From assembly GCA_028564675.1 (NCBI GenBank), contig JAOVVO010000378.1, positions 1 to 64,000 on the forward strand: a DNA stretch of 64,000 nucleotides, in the 5' to 3' direction. This stretch comes from Onchocerca lupi. Its lineage: Eukaryota; Nematoda; Chromadorea; Rhabditida; Onchocercidae. The notes beneath the pieces were generated by a model. That model ran no database searches, had not been told where the DNA came from, and saw only the letters and a list, made by a program, of their open reading frames with translations. This document shows, one piece after another, positions 49,001 through 62,500 of the stretch (position 1 is the stretch's first letter; each line of letters begins with the position of its first letter). A program made the position numbers and the translations under genes.

Positions 49001-50028
49001 GTTTAAAAGATGTATTCATGAAATTCAGATGTTGGCAGCAAAATTTGGCGGCAATATCCTGGTCAATTTGTTAGGTACGTGGTCGGATGCAGGTGGCTAT
49101 CGAAGTTATCCAACGGGTGGCATTTGTTATTACTTATCACCTCCAGAAACGCTGGCACATGTTATTGAGGATCCCATGCATTGCGTTGTATACATTGTTT
49201 TCATGTTAGGTTCATGTGCATTCTTCTCGAAAACATGGATAGACGTGTCTGGGAGTAGCGCTAAAGATGTGAGTTGAATCCTGAGGTTTTCACATGTAGG
49301 GTTTTTATTGATACATGATTGCAATGTATTACGTTGTTCTATTTTTACTCTTTATTTTCTGACAGTTTAGGTTGCGAAGCAATTAAAAGAACAGCAAATG
49401 GTGATGAGAGGCCATCGTGAGAAATCAATGATTCATGAGTTGAATCGATACATTCCGACAGCAGCTGCGTTTGGTGGTTTGTGTATTGGGGCTTTATCAG
49501 TTACTGCTGATTTTATGGGTAATTGGTTATTTTTTTAATAATTGTATTAAATATATGGTGGGAAAATTCACTTCCAGTATTGTTTCTTGTCTGAGCATTT
49601 ATCATCTACTGAAGTCTTCTGGAAGAATGAATTTTTAACTCCTTGCTTAAATTTAGTTTCTGAACGAAGAAACAGGGCTTCTTTTACTGCTTTTTCTTAT
49701 TACTACTCGCTTTTAATGTTTGTAGTTTCGTAATAACCCCAAAGATTAGTCGACTTTTTTTTCTTTTGGCCTTTTGGGATTATATTTTGACTTTTTGTTA
49801 CAAATATTATACACCTCTTTCCCAAATAAAACTTGTTTTTTTCACTTTAGTACAATTTCAAGTCATTGATTAATATATTTTTATATGAATCAAATCTAGA
49901 TTTTATTTTAAGGTGCGATTGGCAGCGGTACTGGCATCTTATTGGCAGTAACAATAATATACCAATATTTTGAAATATTTGTTAAAGAACAACAAGAAAT
50001 GGGAGGTGTAGCGGGAATGTTTTTCTGA
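46015..50028 (+). CDS. sec-61.a: SEC61 alpha, pore subunit of the ER translocon
   Basis: Nine exons (46015-46021, 46595-46741, 46936-47133, 47319-47476, 48009-48275, 48438-48578, 49029-49268, 49371-49518, 49913-50028) join in phase to 473 residues; human SEC61A1 has 476. Identity to animal SEC61A is obvious throughout: [119 protein letters not shown]. The protein spans the ER membrane ten times and forms the channel for secretory and membrane proteins with the beta and gamma subunits. The first coding exon is only 7 bases (ATG GGA A), separated by a 573-base intron from the rest, giving the start MGIKFLEF. The acceptor of exon 5 is an unusual TTTTTAAG. The intron before it contains an unrelated 72-codon open frame. 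Confidence 0.96.
47663..47881 (+). other. Open frame of 72 codons inside a SEC61 intron
   Basis: An ATG-started frame in the 532-base intron between SEC61 exons 4 and 5 begins [17 protein letters not shown] and is rich in Leu, Lys and Ile. It is on the same strand as SEC61. I recognise no family. It is longer than most chance frames in introns of this window, but AT-rich sequence easily gives such frames; it is recorded, not called as a gene. Confidence 0.15.
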
Positions 50029-51454
50029 TATTTTATTGTTAATTGTGAAAGATTAAATTTGTCTTCTCAATTTGTTTACTTCATTAAATAAGAGATATAC
50101 CAAAATGAAATAGAACATCAAAGAAGTATGTTTTAGTATTTACTTTGATATTTATATGTCTTTAAAAAACCTCCCGTGGACGACAGTCACTGCTACAGTT
50201 ATACATTATTTTTGTTAGCTATTCCCACGATATAAATACTATCCCAAAGAGCAGAGCTGGTTGATTCTGTTGGCAAATATATATGGTTTCTATTTTGTTC
50301 GTATATTTCTTATATAATTTATATTTGTGCTGAATTACATTTGCATTGTAGAAATAATTGTATTACAACCCGTTATTTTCCAAATGCTGCTTCTATTGTT
50401 ATGAAAATGTTAATTTGAAATTTTTTTTTTCAAATGTTAATTTTCTTCCAATTTTTTAAATGTTAATTTCCTTCTAACTTATTTGCAGATATTTTCTAGG
50501 GGAAGAAATGAGTCCTGCAAGTAGTTTTTTCTAACATTTACATAGATAACTCTCTAAAAATACGGTTTTATCAATAGGGAATTTGTAAAGCACATTCTCA
50601 AGAAATATTTTCAGGACTTTGCATATAAGTGATTCGTCATTTTCCATCGAGTGTATCATTGTAGTAGTTCACTGACAGTATCTGAGCAATTATAGTGCGA
50701 AAAAAAAGTGCGTGTAAAATGATCTTGAAATCCACATTGTACTGGAGGGCGAGACTTTGCTGCTGAAGGATTGGTTGATAATATCATAATAATATAAAAC
50801 AAGGGTTTTTCTAACATTTTGGGCTCAATGAATGACAGTTGCGAAGTCTGTCGGTGATAATTATGTGCGGAATTGCTAGGTTGCTGTCAAGAGTGCTGGG
50901 AAGTTTTCTGAATAGGGATTTTGAGATGCTGTATGCTTTAAGCTTTTTTCAACAAACCAGTGAAGTTTTGTCTGCGTGAAATTTTGGGAAACAAAAGTCT
51001 TTTTTGATGTTTACTATGAGTTCGTAAGATGTTAATTTGTGGCAGTGTTTATCGCAAAGATCAGTTTGCTTTCGGAAATCTCCTGAGAAGGGTGTGGTTT
51101 GTTAAAATTGATTGAAGCCTTTTTTTAATCTGATTTCAGGATGACATCTCGGTCTCCGCGCTGTTCGTTGGGAGAGACTGGGTTGGACTAGATCTTATAT
51201 TTTCACTTTTAGGAGCTACACTGAGACGGTGTACCATTCATGTTGAAAGAGTGTTCCCAAACTTGAATTTCAGGAACGACAAGATTGTCAGTAGAGCTTT
51301 TAACACTTAAAGCAAAACATGGATTTTATATGAGGTATAAGGTAGGCAGGAAATTAGTAGCAGAGAATCAAAAACTTTTAAGCTGTTGTTTGGGATTGAT
51401 TTAGTCAATGTAAGTCAGTGGGAAGAATTGTTTTAAGGTGGAATAAGTGGTGAG
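50029..51454. other. Region downstream of SEC61, no recognisable gene
   Basis: This holds the 3' untranslated region of SEC61 and then 1.3 kb without a recognised gene. A non-ATG open stretch at about 51138-51310 (QDDISVSALFVGRDWVG) shows no family resemblance. Confidence 0.4.
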
Positions 51455-51664
51455 TTGGTCAAAAAGTTCAATGATGTCCTACTTTATAGGTGTTTTGTAG
51501 GGTCGAGCATAAAATATAATGCTGATGAGCCATATAAAGAGGCTGCTCGTATAGTTGGGGGTGTAACGGGAAAATATTATCCACATAGTGATATGGCTAT
51601 TTATGACGCCTTAGTTAGAATGGCTCTAGAGTTCTCTCTGCTTTTACTACTTATTGATGGATAA
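51455..51664 (+). pseudogene. gyrA: Bacterial DNA gyrase A (gyrA) fragment, decayed; probable Wolbachia transfer
   Basis: The frame reads PYKEAARIVGGVTG, KYYPHSDMAIYDALVRMA and LLLLLIDG. This is the conserved quinolone-resistance-determining region of bacterial GyrA, whose consensus is KxxARIVGDVxGKYHPHGDxAIYDALVRMAQxFS followed by LIDGQGNFGS. The copy carries changes at near-invariant positions (HPHGD reads YPHSD) and ends at a stop exactly where the Gln of DGQGN would be. Upstream of YNADEPY and after the stop the similarity fades. Only about 46 codons are recognisable, without start, promoter or flanking bacterial genes. Eukaryotic topoisomerase II lacks this motif, so bacterial origin is likely. 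Filarial genomes commonly carry nuclear Wolbachia fragments, which makes Wolbachia the likely donor. A parC origin is less likely but possible. Confidence 0.8.
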
Positions 51665-54600
51665 AGTAACTTACAATTAAGTTTGGTGGAATGGAAGATT
51701 GTCTGTTGTTCAAATTAAGAGGAGGGCGATGTTTAACAGTTTAAAATATAGAAATCGACAGTTAGTAAATTTATTAACTATGAAGGGCAGTGAGTTCATC
51801 CTGTAGAAAATTGCATTTATTTGGTAATACTTAGGAATGATGAGTCTTGTTAGTTGCATTAGAAACAAAGACTTGAAATCAAAAAAAGACGATCAAATAT
51901 TCATTTTATAATATACTCTTGCTCGAACACAGTTCTGAGGTGTAAGAAATATAAGATTCAAGAATTCTCTTTTACCTCTTCACGTTATTTCACTGAACTT
52001 TTGGCCTTATGAACAGCATCCCTGTAATTATTTACCCTATTTAATCATTTAAATGAGGAAGTAGAATGATATACACCAGATGATAGAATTGGAACAGCTA
52101 ATATGCACCAGGAAATGATGCTGGTTAGAAATTTCAGTTGTGTTTTTAACAAGATCAGCGAATCCGTCAGTTCAGTGTGAAATTTTGCATGACCACTGTT
52201 AACCTTTATCTCTAATGCAGTAAAGGATAGACATTCACTTTTGTTTCTTTCTTTTTCCGGGTTCCTGATTTTGATTTGAAGAAGTTGGATTGATGGGTGC
52301 AAATTCATAATTTTATCATCAGGATTTTGGTTGGTTATTTTATGCATACTACTTGGAAAATGCTTGAGGTTAGGAGCAAATTACGGAATAAGCTATTTCG
52401 AAGGAAAAAATGGAAGCTGTAAGATTAGAAAAGAAAATTTGACAGGAGCTGAGAGATTAAAAAAAGTTAAGAAAAGTCTTAAATTCGGATTTTATCCATG
52501 GATAATCGGACTATCTCAGCATAACATTAACTTCTGATCTTAGACAGCAGAAGACTTTTAATATCATCAGCTATTCATATGATATATTTAGAGCCAGATA
52601 TCTGAAATAAAAAAAAATTTTAGTTTTCAGGTGAAGTATTTAGAAAAAATGATATATTTTACTAAGAACGGGAAATTATTTGAAATATCTTTAAACAAGC
52701 GTTGAAGGAAAGAATGCTGAATCTTTCGAATCAAAGGAAGTGACTCAAGACAAGAAAGAAATAGATTATAGAATAGTGCACCTGATCAAAAAAGACAGTA
52801 GAAGAATGAAGCAGTGGAATTTATACTGGATGCGAAAAGTTTTTTTTTTCTTTATGCAGCTTTTCTTTCTGAAAAATATATTTATACTATTAATGAAACA
52901 TAAATTTTAATGGATTCTACATTGTCCTCACAAAACCTACTATTCGTAAACTCAGTTTTTGGAGGTTGATATATGCACCTTCTTCAAAATATCTGACTTT
53001 TGCATCTTCAAAGTTTCGGTTGTACTTTGTCAGAAGTTATAGTTTCTCAAAGGCAGATTTTTTGAATGAAGTTTCGAGTGTTAGTTGCAGCATATTGTTA
53101 CGGAAGCTAATAAATTAGCGCATACTACTTAGAACAAGCGAAGTTCAGACTGACAAAAAATTTGTGCTTGTCTAATGTTAAAAGCGAAAGATGATAGTGA
53201 AATTGTGCTGAGACAAAAAATGATAAATACGCGACCGAAAATGAAACAAAAATGATGCAAATTTTGCAAAGAATTGAAACAGTTCCTTTCGATTTATCGT
53301 CATGCAATTTTGGAGTGTTTCAGAGAGAACTGTTGCAAATTTATAATCATAGTGGTTATCAATATTTCATTATCGGAGAAGTTTCCAAAGTTAAAACCAT
53401 TTGCATTTGACAATACGAAATGAGTTACAGTACGTAAAATTATCTCTTATCCGCAAAATGTAAACAAAGTGGATACTCATGTATAAACTACCAACCCTCT
53501 TCAACAAAAAACTATTGGAAAACCGAAGTAGATAGACCGGCGATAGCGTATCAGCAATGAGACTATGCAAGAATTGTTTTCTACAGTATCTTTCATTCCA
53601 TCATTACTATAAACAAAAAACTTACGCTTCCAATCAACATCCTATCACGTTTCATTTCGCTTCTGTTATTTAAGAACAAAGTTTTTGCTTGTTGTAGCAT
53701 TTAGTCAACTTTCACATCCATCATACGATTGTCAAGTACCTGACGTATTAGCTAATATTTTGTTGAAAGTTTTTCTTTTTTTTGTCTGGGTTATGCAAAA
53801 CAATATTTGAAATTCATGGCTTCTTTGAAAATGTATTTTAAGTTTGAATTCGATATCTTAGTGATTCATAAACAGGACTGAAAGCCAATTTGCGGCTCTT
53901 ACATGCATAATGAGAGAGTATTCAATTTTGGTTTCGACAATCAATTTATCATTGCTTATCAGGCAAAGCTATATTTCGGGAAGTAAAATAACTTGTGAAA
54001 TATGTGTAAAAAAGTATTTCTGCGAGCATTCGGGATGAATCTTGATTAAGCTTACTTTCTTGCTATTCTATGAAGTAAATCTTTGGATTTCATTTTTTAT
54101 TTGTTCAAAAGCCAAGTCGCGAGTCACTAGCATGGCTAGCTGAAAGACCATAAATCAGCTAGTCCGATCTGTAACTATTTAAAAATGATGTGCTGGAGCG
54201 ATCAACTTGTAACATAGCAGAGTGCTAGTAGCATCATTGTTGATATATGACGTCTATTAAGGGTAGGAGGGTATGTAAGGTGATTCTTCATTCGACCTCA
54301 ACTGTTGCTCCACGGGTCACTCACCTCATCTATTTCAGCTGTGCTCTTATCAACTGTCCTTTCCTTCGAATAATCAATCCATCTATCTCACTGTCATCAT
54401 TTCCGACTCCTCCAAGTTCATTTATGCCTTCACATTAGAGAGCAGAGTGCCTCCTACATTTGTCCTTCTTCTGAAACTTTTTCCAGATCTTGGAATTCAT
54501 GAATTCTTGAAAAAAATCTTTTGTGAGAAGTGAATTTAGAAAATCTGCAAATAATTATGGGATGCACTCCAAATTTTACGCAACAGTGTTTGTTTTGACC

Positions 54601-56269
54601 ATTATTTTATACGATTCCGATTTTGTTATTCTTATTTCTTATTAATTTACACTTTTTTTCTTTGTCAATTTGATTTTATTTATTGATTTTATGATTATTT
54701 TAATTTAATTATTAATTTGTCAATTTTATATCATAAAATTTCAAGAAAAAAAGCTTTTTTCAACTACGCAAAGTGCAAATTTATCCGGTTATTGCGGAAT
54801 ATGTGTAAGATATTAAATAAAAGCTGATTTAGAATATTGGAGATCAAATTATTCTTGAAAGGAGAAATATTATTACACAACACAAATCGTGTATAATGCA
54901 TTGTGAATATATGAAGGAATTTTTAAAAATGTTTCATTCGGAATATATATGCCTGTTGTATATTTTTCCTTCTTGTGGCTGATAATTTGAAGCGCGGCAT
55001 TATGAACAGAATTCCAATCTTTTCCTTCATACCGAATTTCCTTCTTTCTTTTCCTTTTAATCGATTGAATAATCTTTAGCAAAATGCATATGAAACCATA
55101 TTTCTTTCAAATTTGAATGTAGTAATTAACTAATATCTTGGAAAACGAATGAATACTTTATTGTTATTCATTCATAGGCTAACTGGAATTGTATTAGTCG
55201 AATATTTTATAAAGATCCAATGTTCGGCTTTCCGTACCAGTTCTAGATCACCACTCACACGATACACACATATGAAACATAGAAATTTCTAGACATTAGC
55301 AATAAGTAATTTCAGTCTAAGATAATGAAGCTGAAGCTATGATTGATGGTCGATGCAACTTTAATGAAATGATTTTTGCTTCGTCTTTTTAATGTTTACA
55401 TGTTTTGTTTAGTGGCCTTTATAGTATAGTGCTTTGCCCTTATAGTACGTAAAATGTAGATATATGATGAGGCTGACATGATCGACATTTATTTAACAGA
55501 ACTTATGTAAAATAGTCAAAAAGATCGGAATTTTCTGAAAATATTTCCTAATGGAAACATTTTTAATAAATTGCGTCTTCGTTTCAAGTTGCTTCGAGAA
55601 GTCAAAATGCTGCCGCTGCGAGAAAATTGAATCGTAATAGTGATAATATGTATAGATAGAACTACGATTTGATTGTTCTCCAAATCAATTAATGTTAGGC
55701 GGAGATTGGTGATCTTTACCCTTTTGTATGTGAAAAATGTTTCCATAATTTCATTCAAATTTATTATAAAGTTTCCTTAACTCCAGCGTCTTCAGCACCT
55801 AGAACATTTTGGTTTGGGTCAATTCCAAAGATTTTATTCTTGTTCATATAGGTATAATTATTTTATTGCCTGTTAAAACTGGTGAAAAACCAAGCTTAAT
55901 TGCATATAAAATAAGAATTTCGTTCTAGATGAACTCTTGCATAAATCCAAAGAACGATTTATGCAGAAATATCCGTTTCATTTTAAATTTTCAAATTTCA
56001 TTGTTTTAAATTTAAACATAATTTATCTTTAGTCAAGCATATTTAGATTGTTGATTTTCTTCTCAAAACATTTTTTGATTTTTTCTTCCGTTGTCTGTTT
56101 TTTCTCAAAACATATTTGATCTTTTCTTTTGCTGTTTCTTTCTTTGATCCGATTTGTATTTGATATCTTCTGATAGCTTACTAAATGGTATGCAGTTCCT
56201 GTGAAACTCTACCGATGTATTGTTTAAAAAAAATATTTTCTTCAATAGCTTAGCTATAAAGTCATTATC
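51665..56269. other. Gene-poor 4.6 kb between the gyrA relic and laminin
   Basis: No exon, RNA gene or mobile element was recognised. Open frames such as 52045-52347 (minus), 52331-52537, 54873-55082 (minus) and 55516-55758 (minus) have no recognisable domain and no partner exons. Further bacterial-derived pieces may be hidden here but are too decayed to name. The right end must include the laminin promoter. Confidence 0.4.
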
Positions 56270-56425
56270 AAAATATTAATTGTCATTAGTCCAGTAAATT
56301 AATCATCGTTATCAGTATATAAGATGTATTAAATATATTATCAAGTATATTAATTGTCAGTATATTAGTTATCGTTATAATAAATTATCATTATCAGTAT
56401 ATTAATTGTCACTAGCCAGTAAAAA
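56270..56425. repeat. Degenerate AT-rich repeat upstream of laminin alpha
   Basis: A unit like TATTAATTGTCATTAGTCCA recurs three times with changes (about 56274, 56346 and 56397), mixed with ATTATCGTTAT-like pieces, giving a loose tandem array some 130-280 bases before the laminin start codon. Confidence 0.6.
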
Positions 56426-56552
56426 AAATGTTCAATTCTCTTGAAACTATTTTTTTATGTTCTTTTAGAGAAAAATTTTTTGCTCATTATTTCGAACTTT
56501 TGACACTAAAATTCTTAACAATGTATAAACGTCAATTGTAGAAAAATTGGCG

Positions 56553-59500
56553 ATGTTACCCATGTTTCTTCTGTTCATTGTAGCAGTAGAAACGGGTTTC
56601 ACTTGGGGACAGGTACTGGTACCACCGTATACCAATTTGGCACTTGGTAGGAAAATTGAAGCATCCTCAACATGTGGTGAGCTTAACGGACAGCCGATAA
56701 AAGAAATTTTTTGTCAGATAGCTGGTAAATTTTAATCTACTTTCATCTTCTATTTTTGCTTAATAACTCATGAACAGATAATGTAATACTGGGAAAGCAA
56801 TAGAGTACATAATATGGCTAGGATAAAAAAGTAAAAATTATAAATTTCTATAGAATCTCATGCTTCTCAGGTTCAAGTCAATATACTCCTTTAAATCAAT
56901 ATTCGTATAGTACCGGTGAAGATGGCGTTTCCGTTTTTGCTGAACTTAAGATGGAAAAGCAATCTTTTGTTCAAGTAAGATTTTTTTACCAAGTGAGCAA
57001 AAAGACTTTTTGACAAGGTTTTATTGCAGATAGTTTCAATCGGCTTTAAAGGGAAATAACTTGAGCAAAGAAGCGACTTTGAAAATATCTCTCTTTATCA
57101 CCAATTCCTACAATAATTTATATCCACTCCTACTGTATTGATGTCTTTCCAAAATTTTCTGCAGTCCAAAACAGTGAACCATAACTCTCCATATTATTAT
57201 GATTTACAGGGTGGGCAAATGTGCGACTTTTGTCAGTCAAATAGTTCATTTGCACATCCAGCAACAAATATGGTTGATGGTCGAGCAACCTGGTGGCAAA
57301 GTCCACCATTAAGCCGCGGGATGCAATACAATCAAGTTAACATTAGCATCAATCTGGAACAGGTAAGTGGCATTCCTGATAAATCGCTTTAAAAAATTTT
57401 AAAAAGATGAGTTCTCTGACTTGAATCTGAAAAGAAGGTTTATTAGTAGTTTACAGTAATTTGAGGGTAGAAAGATCTGAATTTGATGGATACTGCGAAC
57501 AATCCTAATAATTAATCGTGAGAATTCAATAACAAAAAAACTGAGAGAAAATTGAACTAGGACATTTTAATTTTTTAGGAATTTCATGTGGCTTATGTAT
57601 GGATCCAAATGGCAAATAGTCCTCGACCAGGATCATGGATACTAGAAAGATCTGTCGATGGCGGAAAAACTTATGTGCCTTGGCAATATTTTGCTGAAAC
57701 GCCTGCCGAATGCGATCGTGTCAGTTTAATTTTAACTATGTTATAATTAGTGGCTTTTCTTGTACCATGTTTTCTTATTAGTATTCTGATAAACTGCAGA
57801 TTCAAAATCGTCGAGCAAAATTCCGAAAGTTTGATTTCAGTTGTTCGGACGTCATACACTTCAACCAATATTAGAAGATGATACTGTTATATGCACCCAT
57901 GAATTCTCTGGAATTCATCCCATGGAAAATGCAGAGGTCGGATTTTTTTTAAGAATTTAACTAGAAATGTCTTATGATTCAAATCTCTACATTTTATGAA
58001 TATTTGATTTCTCAAATTCAATGACAAATTTTATCTTTTAAGAAAGTAAGGATACTTCAGAATTTCTAATAATACTTATGCGAACGGGTACAAAGAATGA
58101 AAAATCTTTTTAGATAATGATAAATTTGCTTGAGAACCGTCCAGGAAAGCACAACTTCAGTCATTCTGAAGTTCTTCAAAATTTCACTCGTGCAACAAAT
58201 GTACGGCTTAGGCTTCTACGTACCAAAACACTGCATGGCCATCTCATGGATGTCAATCGACGGGATCCTACTGTAACACGACGTGTTAGTTTGTTTGTTG
58301 CTGAATATAGAAAGGTCAAAAAAAGAATGCTCACATAATGACTTATTTGTGCAGTGGAGGAAATCTTAAGATTCTTATATTCGATAGTGCGGTGAGAATA
58401 CTTGGCATGACCGTTCAGTAATTTCTGACAAGCTTCATTTTGAATCCACTTCTAAATCTTAATTTCGGAAAGAAATCAAGCATAAGTGAAAGATAACGTG
58501 GCAGAATGAGCTATTGTTATGAATTCTGGAAAATAAATTAGAAGTGATACAGTCATTTTCGCAGAAGATTTAAAGAATTTCGATGACTTTGCAGTATTTC
58601 TATGCAATCAAAGAAATCTTCATGGGGGGTCGATGTGTTTGTAATGGACATGCAGACACTTGTGACATTCTTGACGTTCGACGTTCCAATATACTCCTTT
58701 GCAGGTTCAATGTCATATCAGTTCTTTTATTATTTTTCGCTCTAACTTCAAATTATCGAGCCGAAATGAGACTTATAAATATTAATATTTCATTTCTATG
58801 TGGATAAAATAAGAAGAAAAAGAAACTTAAGCGAAAAAAGGAGGCAAAAAAATTTGGAAAAAGCCAAGATATTTAAAAAGAGAAGACTCTTTTCCAGCCC
58901 TCATTTCAAGTGATTCCTATAAGACGAGAAAAACGAGCCTTGTGAATTTGTTTTGATTTATTATCAAATGGTTATTTTTATAGCATTCTATTATTAATTA
59001 TATTTCATTGCAGATGTGAACATAATACTTGTGGAGATCATTGTGAATACTGTTGTCCAGGATTTGAGCAGAAAATGTGGCAACGAAGCAAGGAAGGCGC
59101 TGAATTTGTGTGTGAACGTAATTTTTTCGAACTTCTTCACTGCCTCAAGTCTAGACAAAAGTGTGATGATCATCACTGTATCTTCGTACCATTGTACACC
59201 AACTGAAATTATCTGTCGTTAAAAGTGAAAATATTTTCTGATTCACTGCAGAGTGCCCCAAAATAATTTGTATTTCGAATCCCCCTGACCATGGGATTCT
59301 CAAGTTGTTTTGAGTTGAACATGTTCAACGACAAACAATAATCACAGGATGAAGATGTGCAAGTTATTTGTAATTTCAATAACTACAGCGTGTAACTGTC
59401 ATGGGCATAGCGAGGAATGCGTTTATGAAAAAGAACTTGACAGAATGCATTCAAGCTTAGATATTCATGGAAACTACGAAGGAGGTGGCCGTTGTCTAAA

Positions 59501-62500
59501 CTGCAGAGTTCGTCATCTTTTCTTTTTTTTTTTTCTCGTTTTTGAATTCCTAGATCCGACTTTACAATCCCCATGCTGATGTATTTATTGGTTTTTTTTT
59601 TCTTTTCGAGCAAAATTACAGGACAATACAGAAGGCATAAACTGTAACAAATGCATCTTTGGATATTATCGGCCACAAATGAAATGGTGGAATGAAACAG
59701 ATGTATGTCAACGTAAGTTCCGTTCATTTTCCGAAACTACTAAATTTTCTTTAATTCACAAAAATTGCCTGGGCATCTAATAAAATGTTCTTAATGTTTG
59801 AAACGCTATACATGTTGGATGCAATCATGGAAGCGTCAAATGTCTCAAACTAGCTCTCTTTCCTTTCTGTCTTTGTATCTTTGGAGCCATTTCGACTTCT
59901 ACTGTTCGTCATCGAGAAGGGCAATGAATCCATAAAAACACTAATTTTACAGAAACTTGTAATTCTAGACTAAAGAAATCAACATCCTTTTTTTCATCGA
60001 ATTTTCTCCCTCTCAGCAAGCTTCTATTTCTTCATTTTCAATAACGACCTCATGCACTGCATGTACTATATCCATTCGTTCTAATATAAACTTGAGTTTG
60101 ACAGTTTTGGTATTTAATCGGTGAAATGTGCTACTTTTGCCGTTGAAATCCAGATGAAATCATTTCTGAAAAGTCACTGACATCAAAAATTTACCCTGCT
60201 CCTGACTTGGTTTTCAAGTATTTAAATCACTTATTGCAGTCCTCTAAAATGATTTTCTTAAACTTTTTAAGTTTTCTGGAATGTCTTGCATACGTCAACA
60301 TGACTAATATGTTCCTTGAACAAGTGTGAATGCATTAACGTCTCTCAAAAATCAAGCGCTCGTTATTTACTTAGTACTATAGCAAATAAGCAAATTCTTC
60401 AAAGTATTAGCGTGTTTTTCGGCTCTAAAGGTCAACTCCACCTGCCCTACTCTTATCATTAATTATCATGCATAGCCCAAACTTTGTCGAATATCCGCAT
60501 ATAAACAGTTTCAATTATGCAGCCCAGGTGGATTTTATGAAAATCAACCTTCCGTGCTCGACAGTTTTAAAATTATTTGAGTGCATTGGCTCAAATGCAG
60601 TTTTTATCTCGTATCGTTGTAAAATTCTCATCCGCCACCAAAAATGCCGAAGTTTGAAGAAATAAAGAGCCGACTTGTTTATTGCAGCTTGTTTATGCGA
60701 TCTCGCAAAACATACAGGAGATTGTGAGGATGAAACAGCTCGTTGCATTTGTAAGCCTCACTTCACTGGGGTAAATTGTGACAGATGCGCACCTGGTCAT
60801 TATTCACCTCCAGAATGTAAACCTTGCGACTGCTTTGTAAATGGCACTTTAGATGATATTTGTCTGGTACTGTTCTTTACTACTTCATTTGAATTTTATT
60901 TATTTATTTTCAAATACTACAGTACCTTTCAACAGGCATAAAATGAATTATGTTTATAGGTGGTTGATAGTTGGTTCTAATAAAGAATTCATATCTCTCG
61001 TTTTTCCCATCTTTTCAGAAGTATTGTAATGAAGATTCATTTTAAGTTGTTTTTTATTCATTAATTAATCTTTTTAGAAACATCGAAAAATTTTTAGCCT
61101 GTCAACGGACATTGTCCATGTAAAAGTAATTACGGAGGAGTGTTTTGCCAAGTATGCGCACCAGGCTATACAAACCTTACAATCGGTTGTATCTGTAAGT
61201 TGATGTTACGAAATGAGGAATCAAATAAAATTTTTGGATAACTGTATCAGTTCTCTAAATTTAAAATAATTCTTTATTTTTGAACTGTGTGATTGCTGCA
61301 GACAATTACTTCGATTTTTTAAAATGTCAGCTTGCAAATGCGATGAACGTGGGTCATTGCATAATAATTGCAATGAAAGCACATCACAATGTATGTGTAA
61401 AACCAATTTTGCTGGACTTACGTGCGACAGTTGCGCTGATGGATACTTCGGTCCTCTGTGTGAATGTAAGTTTTTTGGTACTATTTTTGAAAATATTGTC
61501 GACGAAGTGTCCAAATTTCTTTACGCTGAACTAAATTACTTTAGATTGCGATTGTGATGCAGTCGGTACGAAAAGCAGTATATGTGATAAGGAGACTGGT
61601 GCTTGCCTGTGTAAACCTGGATTTTCTAGTTCTCGATGCGATGCGTGCGACTTGAACTTTTATGGCTATCCACACTGCAAAGGTAAACGGTCTAGTTTTC
61701 TCATAATATTATTTTATGTTAATTTTTCAAATCAGCTCGACTGTTGTGGTAATTTTTCGACATTTTAGAATGTGGTTGCAATGAACATGGTTCGAAGTCA
61801 TCAGAGTGTGATCGAAAAAATGGCGATTGTCCGTGTTACGCAAATTTTACTGGTAAAAAATGTGATCGTTGTGCTGCTGGGTTTTATGATTTCCCGAATT
61901 GTAAACCATGTTCGTGTCTGGCTAGTGGCTCGAAAGGAATGACTTGCGATAGCAATGGACAGGTTTATCAGCTTTTTCATAAAGCTTTGCATTAGGTTTG
62001 AAAGTTTTGATAGCCAAACGAATCATTTGAAACAATTGCATGCTTCCAGTTATTTATTTCTTACCATATTATTATAGTTCATGAAGATTATTTGCTTTTA
62101 GTGTTACTGTAAACCGAATTTCCAAGGTGAAAGATGTGATCAATGCAAAACGAATTTTTACAATTTTCCAGTTTGTGAAGGTATATATTAAATAGCTAAA
62201 TAGCTTAATTTTTTAATATCGAAACAAGAAAAATAACTTATTATTTTGCTAATACTGCCAACTTTTGCAGAATGTAATTGTAATCCGAAGGGTGTAGTGA
62301 CTGGTTTTGCCGGTTGTGATAAAGTTGAACCAGGTGAATTATGCACTTGCAAAACGCATGTTACGGGTCGTATATGTGATCAGTGCAAATCGACTTATTG
62401 GGATTTGCAGTACCATCATGAAGATGGCTGTGTGCCATGTGATTGCAATTTGGCCGGCACACTTTCGGGATTGAATGAATGCAGTATTGAGGAAGGACAG

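Noticed and set aside
55521..55531. AGATCGGAA, resembling the reverse adapter
   Set aside because: The match stops before the diagnostic GAGC, and nine bases are expected by chance.
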